Positions 23,594 to 29,188 of a stretch of 29,188 nt of DNA are shown here, one piece after another; the first letter of the stretch is position 1; each line of letters begins with the position of its first letter. The notes beneath the pieces were generated by a model. That model was given only the letters and a program-made list of their open reading frames with translations. It was not told where the DNA came from and made no database searches. A program made the translations under genes and the position numbers. The DNA is from Chloroflexota bacterium. GTDB lineage: Bacteria; Chloroflexota; Anaerolineae; Anaerolineales; UBA4823. The stretch lies in assembly GCA_012798185.1 (NCBI GenBank), contig JAAZNS010000111.1, positions 1 to 29,188 of the forward strand, given 5' to 3'.

Positions 23594-24214
23594 ATGGCTG
23601 ATATGGATCGTCTTTCACGAGATTTTTTCGACCGCAATACAGTGATCGTTGCTAAAGAATTGTTGGGAAAACGGCTGGTACGGGTTGAAGATGGCAACCG
23701 CCTGGCAGGATATATTGTGGAAACTGAGGCATACCGCGGCGAAGAAGATCTTGGCTGCCATGCCCGGGCAGGTCTCACGCAGCGAACGAGCATCATGTAT
23801 GGCTCTCCCGGACACGCTTATGTTTACTTTACCTATGGCATGCACTGGATGCTCAATTTCGTAACCGAGCCTAAAGGGTTTCCAGCAGCCGTTCTGATCC
23901 GCGGCATCTTGCCTTGTGAAGGCATGGATATCATTAGCAACCGGCGTAAAGGGCAGCCCTTTCCCCGCTGGGCTGATGGACCCGCAAAACTTTGCCAGGC
24001 ATTAAATATAACCGGATCATTGAACGGAACAGATTTATGCGCTCCCAATAGCGCATTATTTATAGAGAACGGATTACCGCAAGATAAAATTTCCAATAAT
24101 CATGTAAAAGTATCATCTCGGATTGGATTATTTTCTGTTCCTGAGCCCTGGAAAAGTATTCCCTGGCGATTTGTTTTGCAAATGGAGGTGAACAATGAAC
24201 CTGCTGGAAGGTAA
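23594..24214 (+). CDS. DNA-3-methyladenine glycosylase (AAG/MPG family)
   Basis: This 206-residue repair enzyme should excise alkylated purines. It carries the AAG-family signatures: SRDFFDRNTVIVAKELLGK near the N-terminus, VETEAY (residues 42-47) with the catalytic Glu, and VYFTYGMHWMLNFV (77-90). The length and the motif order match bacterial homologues of human MPG. No ribosome-binding site precedes the ATG at 23594; a second in-frame ATG at 23603 is possible. It overlaps the fabI gene by 20 bp, so the two are co-transcribed. Confidence 0.93.
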   Translation: MADMDRLSRDFFDRNTVIVAKELLGKRLVRVEDGNRLAGYIVETEAYRGEEDLGCHARAGLTQRTSIMYGSPGHAYVYFTYGMHWMLNFVTEPKGFPAAVLIRGILPCEGMDIISNRRKGQPFPRWADGPAKLCQALNITGSLNGTDLCAPNSALFIENGLPQDKISNNHVKVSSRIGLFSVPEPWKSIPWRFVLQMEVNNEPAGR

Positions 24215-24986
24215 AACTGCTTTGATTTTTGGCGTAGCTAATAAACGCTCGATTGCCTGGGGAATAGCTAAAGCTTTCCACGAACAGGGCGCAGCGATTG
24301 GATTAAGCTATGCCGGGGAAAGCCTGGAAAATTGGGTGAAACCTTTGGCAGATTCGATCCAATGTGGGTTTGTCGAACCATGTGATGTATCCATTGATAG
24401 CCAAATTACTCGTATAGCCGATCGGGCAGCAGAACACTTCAAAAAGATCGATATTTTAATCCATTCAATCGCTTATGCTAATCGAGACGAATTATGTGGT
24501 CCCTATTACAATACCAGCCGGAATGGTTTTCACCTGGCGATGGATATTAGCGTTTATTCATTTACAGCGCTGGCAAAAGCTTTCCAGCCTCTACTGCAGC
24601 CGGGTGGTGCACTGTTGACCATTACATATTATGGCGCAGAGAAAGTCTCTCCCCATTACAATGTAATGGGTGTTGCAAAGGCAGCATTAGAAGCTTCGGT
24701 TCGTTACCTGGCATATGATTTTGGTGCGCAAGGAGTGCGTGTAAACGCCATTTCTGCCGGCCCCATTCGCACACTGGCAGCAGCAGGCATTTCTGGGTTT
24801 AAGGAGATGTACCGTCGCTTCTGCGATGTTACCCCTTTGCATCAACCTATTACCATCGAAGATATTGGAAGCGCAGCCGTGTTTTTGTGCTCCGCTTTAT
24901 CCAGTAAAACAACCGGACAAATACTTTATGTGGATTCGGGTTACAATATTCTAGCTATTACCGAACCAATAGATCATTTATCGTAA
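24195..24986 (+). CDS. fabI: Enoyl-[acyl-carrier-protein] reductase (NADH) FabI
   Basis: This 263-residue short-chain dehydrogenase carries out the last reductive step of fatty-acid elongation. The cofactor motif is GVANKRSIAWGIAKA (residues 13-27), typical of FabI. The catalytic pair is Y155 with K162 (Tyr-x6-Lys) within YYGAEKVSPHYNVMGVAKAALEAS, and the C-terminal GQILYVDSG is also conserved. GGAGG lies upstream of the ATG, inside the end of the glycosylase gene (20-bp overlap). Confidence 0.95.
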   Translation: MNLLEGKTALIFGVANKRSIAWGIAKAFHEQGAAIGLSYAGESLENWVKPLADSIQCGFVEPCDVSIDSQITRIADRAAEHFKKIDILIHSIAYANRDELCGPYYNTSRNGFHLAMDISVYSFTALAKAFQPLLQPGGALLTITYYGAEKVSPHYNVMGVAKAALEASVRYLAYDFGAQGVRVNAISAGPIRTLAAAGISGFKEMYRRFCDVTPLHQPITIEDIGSAAVFLCSALSSKTTGQILYVDSGYNILAITEPIDHLS

Positions 24987-25113
24987 CTTCTCAAGCTAAC
25001 ATGGAAAAACCCCGAATTTGAGGCGTTTGTAGGTACTGCACACCTGTACACATCATATTCGGAAACTAACCGACTTGGCTGAATAGTTACCATTAACCTT
25101 GTTAGGAGAAAGT

Positions 25114-25614
25114 ATGTTTCGACGGCGTGAAGAAGCCTCATTGCCTTCTATTCCACAGCCTGCTCCGACAGAGCGGGTTACTTCAGTATTAGGGCCAGGA
25201 ATCACATGGAAAGGTGATCTCAGCGGGAGCGGAGGAATCCGAATTGAAGGGGCATTCGAAGGAAATATCGGGCTACGGGGACTTCTTGTGGTTGGAGAAA
25301 CAGGTAGAGTTACCTGTGAGCATTTACGTACGAATGTCATTATCATTGCCGGAGCAGTTAAAGGAGATATTACCGCCGAGAGAGTTGAAATTCGTGCTAC
25401 CGGCAGAGTTTGGGGTAATGTAGTTACGGCAGCTTTCGCCACCGAAGAAGGGGCTTTTTTACGCGGTCAAATCACGATGGAAGAAAAAGTCGATATTGGG
25501 CTTGAGCCTTCTACCGCCAATGATGAATCAATCAAGATTATCCAAGAGAATAATCCATCGCCCGAAAAAACTGAAAGGGAATCGATTAATAACATCCCCG
25601 ATTTTTTGGGATAG
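25114..25614 (+). CDS. Bactofilin family cytoskeletal protein
   Basis: This 166-residue protein has a short disordered N-terminus, a bactofilin (polymer-forming cytoskeletal) domain at about 20-125 with glycine-spaced repeating strands (GSGGIRIEGAFEGNI, GRVTCEHLRT, KGDITAERVEIRATG) that form a right-handed beta helix, and an acidic, disordered tail. Such proteins assemble without nucleotide into filaments near the membrane. The ATG at 25114 is fixed by TAGGAGAAAGT upstream; a TTG at 25099 has no such site. It stands between fabI and a two-component system with 127 and 171 bp of flanking space, so it is probably transcribed on its own. Confidence 0.92.
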   Translation: MFRRREEASLPSIPQPAPTERVTSVLGPGITWKGDLSGSGGIRIEGAFEGNIGLRGLLVVGETGRVTCEHLRTNVIIIAGAVKGDITAERVEIRATGRVWGNVVTAAFATEEGAFLRGQITMEEKVDIGLEPSTANDESIKIIQENNPSPEKTERESINNIPDFLG

Positions 25615-25752
25615 CTTATATCAAATTTCAATAGAAAATCAGAGACGTTTGAAATCCAGGGTAAATCTAACTTCTTACGGCTAAATATCGAATTGTTTTC
25701 GTAACAGCTTAGTCTATGATGGAAAAGTGCCGAATATGTTGGAGAATTTCGA

Positions 25753-25758
25753 TATAAT
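25753..25758 (+). promoter_or_regulatory. Candidate -10 box for the two-component operon
   Basis: A TATAAT hexamer lies 27 bases before the TTG start of the response regulator gene, with a GGAGGT ribosome-binding site between them (25775-25780). No -35 box of quality is visible, so the call rests on the -10 match and the AT-rich spacer only. Confidence 0.35.
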
Positions 25759-25785
25759 TATTCATATTATTATTGGAGGTGTACC

Positions 25786-26484
25786 TTGACTCGCATCATG
25801 CTTGTTGACGATGAACCACTTATAACCGATTCGCTTACTTACAGTTTACAACGGGAGGGCTTCGAGGTCAAATCGATTGGAGATGGTTCAATTGCGCTTC
25901 AAACAATAGAAGAATTTCAACCAGACCTTGTGGTTCTGGATATTATGCTGCCAGGCATGAGCGGGTTGGAGATTTGCCGAAGGTTACGAGCACAAAGTAC
26001 CATTCCCGTCATCATGCTGACTGCACGTGGGGAAGAGTTCGACCGGGTTTTGGGATTGGAAGTGGGAGCAGATGATTATCTGGCAAAACCTTTTTCGTTT
26101 CGAGAATTACTGGCGCGCATTCGCGCTGTTCTAAGACGCGTAGAGCTGGATCGTCAATCCATCCAATTCAAATCCATCGATATTGGAGAGATCAGCTTGG
26201 ATGTCATTGCCCGCAGAGTAACCAAAAAAGGCGTGGAAATTCAGCTTTCTGCCCGAGAATTCGATCTCTTGGTCGTACTGATGAAACATGCTGGACAAGC
26301 GCTTAGCCGGGAAGATTTGCTCAATCAAGTTTGGGGTGATGCCTGGTATGGTGATCCACGCACGCTGGATGTTCACGTTCGCTGGCTGCGTATGAAAATC
26401 GAAGAGGACCCCGCCAGTCCAATTTACATCCAAACGGTAAGAGGGCATGGTTACCGCTTTGCTGGTCCGGAAGAATTAGTTTAA
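25786..26484 (+). CDS. OmpR/PhoB-family response regulator
   Basis: This 232-residue DNA-binding regulator has a receiver domain (1-118) with acidic pair D8/D9, phosphoacceptor D52, T79 and K101, and a winged-helix output domain (about 130-230; EFDLLVVLMKHAGQALSRE, VHVRWLRMKIE, VRGHGYRF). The TTG start is preferred over an ATG at 25798 because GGAGGT lies 5 bases upstream and the MTRIMLVDDE start is the usual length. The kinase gene begins 31 bp downstream. The stimulus is unknown. Confidence 0.95.
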   Translation: MTRIMLVDDEPLITDSLTYSLQREGFEVKSIGDGSIALQTIEEFQPDLVVLDIMLPGMSGLEICRRLRAQSTIPVIMLTARGEEFDRVLGLEVGADDYLAKPFSFRELLARIRAVLRRVELDRQSIQFKSIDIGEISLDVIARRVTKKGVEIQLSAREFDLLVVLMKHAGQALSREDLLNQVWGDAWYGDPRTLDVHVRWLRMKIEEDPASPIYIQTVRGHGYRFAGPEELV

Positions 26485-26515
26485 CTCTTACCAATATTTA
26501 TCATGAAATGCTGAC

Positions 26516-27961
26516 ATGAGGCAATCCTTCTTTGGGTCAGTATACCTTCGTTTCAACCTGTCACACCTTTTTCTTTGGTTAGTGAGCATTCTTATTGTTT
26601 CAATTTTCACCGGTTTCATCATCTACTCCTCGAACTATTGGCAGATACAGCGGTATTTAAAAACCCTGGCATTCGTTGCAGTTCATTTTTTAGAACAAAA
26701 CCCGGATTTTCAAAACGAAGACCCGGTAAAAATGCAATCAGTCAAGGAGGAAATAGGACGAATATTCTCTAGTGAAGCGAATCTGGGTTGGACGATTTTC
26801 AATCCACAAGGTGCTGCAATATCCACTTCTAGCGAATCGCTGCCATCTGCTGGTGATCCTGAAATTATAGAAGCGTTGCAAAGCGAATCGGGGGAAAGCG
26901 AGAAGATACGAAAAAATTCCGCTGGTGATAATATTCTCTACCTGGCATCCAGAATTGAGCAGGAAAATCAAATCCGTGGCGTGGTGCGCCTAGAATATTC
27001 TCTGCAGCCCGCGCTTCAAGCAGCCAGAACATCGATCATTTTATTTTTTGTCCTTGTCGGTTCGGTAACCCTTGTAATCGGCGGGTTATCATTCATCTCC
27101 GCAAAAAATATGAGCGAACCGATTGAAGCCATCACAAAAACCGCCGATCAAATTGCCCATGGCGATTTGGAGGCTCGGGTCGCCATCTCAGAAAAAATTC
27201 CTGAAATTGCCTATATTGGACAGGCATTCAATCAAATGGCAGATCGGCTCCAGGTTCAAGTTGCCGAATTGCGCAGCTTCGTCGCAAATGCCAGCCACGA
27301 ATTACGTACCCCATTAACTGTTATAAAACTGCGCATTGAGGCTTTACGCAACGGCGCAGTCGATGAGCCGGAAATCGCCAATCGCTTTCTGGCAGAAGTG
27401 GAAGGAGAAGTAGACCGTCTCTCCCGTATGGTAGGTGATATGTTGGATCTCTCGCGGCTTGAATCGGGCTTATCTACCAGTCAGCGTACCATTGTTGACA
27501 TGAATAACATCATTTGCGACGTTAGGGACACCATGAAGGTGCGCGCTGAAAGAGCCAATATTTCCATCTATTGCGAAGTGGAAGAAGGTCTGCCTCCGGT
27601 TTTTGGCGCCGAAGATCAATTACGGCGCATGTTGTATAACCTGGTAGATAATTCAATCAAATATACAACGCACGGGGGAAATGTTCGTATAACTCTGCAA
27701 ACCGGGGAACAGCCAGATACCATATTATTAACAATACAAGATACAGGGTTTGGAATTTCGGCAGAGCAATTACCCCATATCTTCGAGCGCTTCTACCGTG
27801 TCGAGGCAACCCGCCCCCGCTATGGGCCTCCTCAAGGTAGCGGATTGGGGTTATCCATTGCCAAATCGATTGTGGATTCACATGGCGGGAAAATTTGGGC
27901 AACTAGCGAATTAGGCAAGGGGACAACCTTCTTTATCCAACTGCCAATTTTAAAAGTATAA
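26516..27961 (+). CDS. Membrane sensor histidine kinase
   Basis: This 481-residue kinase has two transmembrane helices (about 17-38 and 172-195) around an extracytoplasmic sensor of about 130 residues, a HAMP domain (about 195-248), a HisKA domain with phosphoacceptor H261 (NASHELRTPL), and an ATPase domain with N box DNSIKYT, G1 box DTGFGIS, F box FERFYR and G2 box GSGLGLS. It should phosphorylate the upstream response regulator. The sensor domain resembles no specific ligand-binding family I can name. No clear ribosome-binding site precedes the ATG, so translation may depend on the upstream gene. Confidence 0.95.
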   Translation: MRQSFFGSVYLRFNLSHLFLWLVSILIVSIFTGFIIYSSNYWQIQRYLKTLAFVAVHFLEQNPDFQNEDPVKMQSVKEEIGRIFSSEANLGWTIFNPQGAAISTSSESLPSAGDPEIIEALQSESGESEKIRKNSAGDNILYLASRIEQENQIRGVVRLEYSLQPALQAARTSIILFFVLVGSVTLVIGGLSFISAKNMSEPIEAITKTADQIAHGDLEARVAISEKIPEIAYIGQAFNQMADRLQVQVAELRSFVANASHELRTPLTVIKLRIEALRNGAVDEPEIANRFLAEVEGEVDRLSRMVGDMLDLSRLESGLSTSQRTIVDMNNIICDVRDTMKVRAERANISIYCEVEEGLPPVFGAEDQLRRMLYNLVDNSIKYTTHGGNVRITLQTGEQPDTILLTIQDTGFGISAEQLPHIFERFYRVEATRPRYGPPQGSGLGLSIAKSIVDSHGGKIWATSELGKGTTFFIQLPILKV

Positions 27962-28050
27962 AAACACCTTCCCAGTAGCATGTTACCTGCTATGAGTATC
28001 TTTCCTATTTCGAAGAATGCTCAGATTTAGATAACAATCTCCCGCTACTC

Positions 28051-28857
28051 TCACTGTAAATAATTGCTTTGTACCGCCTTACGCACCTCGCTGCAACGTT
28101 CACAATCATCTCTATCGCACAGCAATGCTGTAGGATTCTGAGCAATCAACTGCCAGACGGCTTCAATCAATGCCGGCAAAAACACTGCTTTAATTTCCGC
28201 TGTTCCCAGTTGAATCCGGCGGGTTGATTTTTGAATATAAGGTGCAATGCTTTCAAATCCATTCGAGCAGCCAGGGAAACCTGGGCATTCAATAATTCCC
28301 CGCCGGGTGAGCGCCCAGCGGGTAAATGATATCCGTCCGCTCAATCTTTCTGCATAATGAATACTGGTGTTCACTGTATGATCGACACCGATCAAGATTG
28401 CCCAGCCGTTCGCTTCTGCCAGTGCTTGGATGGGTGCCAGCGGGTTTTCAAGACTTTGTGTGTGGATTATCTCATCGGCATGAATACCCGCAAAAGATAG
28501 AATGGGATGGCTGGAACGCCTTGCTTCAGGCTTCTTGCGTAAGGTTTCCGGCAATATACCCATCAAACGGTCAGCCGGCATATTGGGATGAAAAAATTCT
28601 GCCATACGGTTTGCATCTTTGGCACTGCCATAAGTCATCGCATTATTAGGAGGTCCTACTTCGGGAACGATCATCGTTTTATAGGTGAATGTAGGCATAA
28701 TTACTTTCGAGTAAATCGAAAGTAGTGCGCCAAGCAGTGTATCTGCACCACCAATAACTTCTCCCAAAGACGAGAGTGAGGCGTGTACAATAACCGGCTG
28801 CAGGCTGTCGACATCGAGCTGACGAAATGTTTTGACCAAATCCCTGAAAGTTACCAT
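28051..28857 (-). CDS. AAC(3)-family (YokD-like) N-acetyltransferase homologue
   Basis: This 268-residue protein matches the AAC(3)/antibiotic N-acetyltransferase family: IVHASLSSLGEV with GGADTLL near the N-terminus, MPTFTY (54-59), RLMGILPE, SSHPILSFAG and LIGVDHTVNTSIHYAE with the catalytic His. The family includes acetyl-CoA-dependent aminoglycoside 3-N-acetyltransferases and housekeeping homologues of unknown substrate. A C-terminal CDRDDCERC motif (C247, C252, C255) is not part of the classical enzymes. GAGAAAG lies before the ATG. The chromosomal context has no mobile element or second resistance gene, so a resistance role is not implied. Confidence 0.85.
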   Translation of the reverse strand: MVTFRDLVKTFRQLDVDSLQPVIVHASLSSLGEVIGGADTLLGALLSIYSKVIMPTFTYKTMIVPEVGPPNNAMTYGSAKDANRMAEFFHPNMPADRLMGILPETLRKKPEARRSSHPILSFAGIHADEIIHTQSLENPLAPIQALAEANGWAILIGVDHTVNTSIHYAERLSGRISFTRWALTRRGIIECPGFPGCSNGFESIAPYIQKSTRRIQLGTAEIKAVFLPALIEAVWQLIAQNPTALLCDRDDCERCSEVRKAVQSNYLQ

Positions 28858-28958
28858 CTTTCTCTATTCTATACTCCGGTTCATTATTCTCACTTTTTCA
28901 ATATGCTTGCTTTTCCCAATTGCCTCTATTCTCCTCACTGTTTTTACCGCCCGATTTC

Positions 28959-29188
28959 CTACTCCCCCAGCCATACCGGTTGCCGCTTTTCGATAAATGC
29001 GTTCATCCCTTCTTTCTGGTCTTTTGTCGAAAAAAGAAAATAGAACGCCCTTCGTTCCTCAGCCAATCCACCAGAAAGGAAAGAATCGAAGGCATGATTC
29101 ACGGTTTCCTTTGCCAGCCGGATGGCGATCGCAGGGCGTGATGCAATTTCAGCAGCCAACGCCAGCGCTTCTTCCAGATATTTTTCAA
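28959..29188 (-). CDS. Enoyl-CoA hydratase/isomerase family, C-terminal fragment (5' end outside window)
   Basis: The last 76 residues of a crotonase-fold protein are present: a helix EKYLEEALALAAEIASRP, then AIRLAKETVNHAF, a LAEERRAFYFLFSTKDQKEGMNAFIEKR stretch and the end VWLGE. These are the C-terminal helices of enoyl-CoA hydratases, where the DQKEGMNAFIEKR segment is conserved. Full-length members have about 260 residues, so the catalytic Glu pair lies outside the window and hydratase, isomerase or other activity cannot be told apart. Confidence 0.88.
   Translation of the reverse strand, partial: EKYLEEALALAAEIASRPAIAIRLAKETVNHAFDSFLSGGLAEERRAFYFLFSTKDQKEGMNAFIEKRQPVWLGE

Noticed and set aside
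25003..25740. Similar stretches ATGGAAAA..CCGAAT at about 25003 and 25717 upstream of the bactofilin and response regulator genes
   Set aside because: Similarity is partial and the distances to the start codons differ, so a shared regulatory site is not supported.

Overview
The window looks like a chromosomal segment of an anaerobic or facultative bacterium, most plausibly Chloroflexota (class Anaerolineae). That placement is inferred from the overall gene style: a tandem M16 peptidase pair, a bactofilin, an unusual metallo-beta-lactamase-fold protein, several ferredoxin-linked proteins, and moderate GC with very AT-rich spacers. No rRNA, tRNA, CRISPR array, intact transposase or phage gene was seen.

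Layout. Positions 1-1530 hold the 3' part of dnaN followed closely by a deoxynucleoside kinase. A minus-strand tatA lies at 1642-1827. Positions 1962-8368 are a metal/metalloid-responsive region: a Cys-type ArsR repressor with a CDF metal exporter, then a dicluster ferredoxin, an ArsP-like permease, a radical SAM/SPASM enzyme with an AbrB-like N-terminal domain, a miniature thioredoxin and a thioredoxin-type arsenate reductase. A small acidic protein and a Fe-S domain protein follow. Two identical-armed inverted repeats (ATATTCA-N6-TGAATAT) sit before arsR and before the ferredoxin, which suggests one regulon read as two transcripts. This is the most interesting part of the window.

Positions 8358-12950 hold a lectin/GH16-like membrane protein with a possibly interrupted 5' end, a metallo-beta-lactamase-fold protein with a degenerate zinc motif, a 100-residue protein, MutY with a complete Nudix box, an M19 dipeptidase and a four-helix membrane protein. 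A minus-strand adrenodoxin-reductase-like flavoprotein (12995-14359) and a 148-bp MITE-like element (14706-14853) precede two M16 peptidases and acpS (14930-17949).

Positions 17946-22457 on the minus strand form a cell-envelope block: a membrane zincin, a DsbA-cyclophilin fusion lipoprotein, a PrsW-like protease and a DedA protein. A divergent promoter pair separates it from a sugar-nucleotide epimerase, an alkyladenine DNA glycosylase, fabI, a bactofilin and an OmpR-type two-component system. The right end has an AAC(3)-family acetyltransferase and the C-terminal end of a crotonase-family gene, both on the minus strand.
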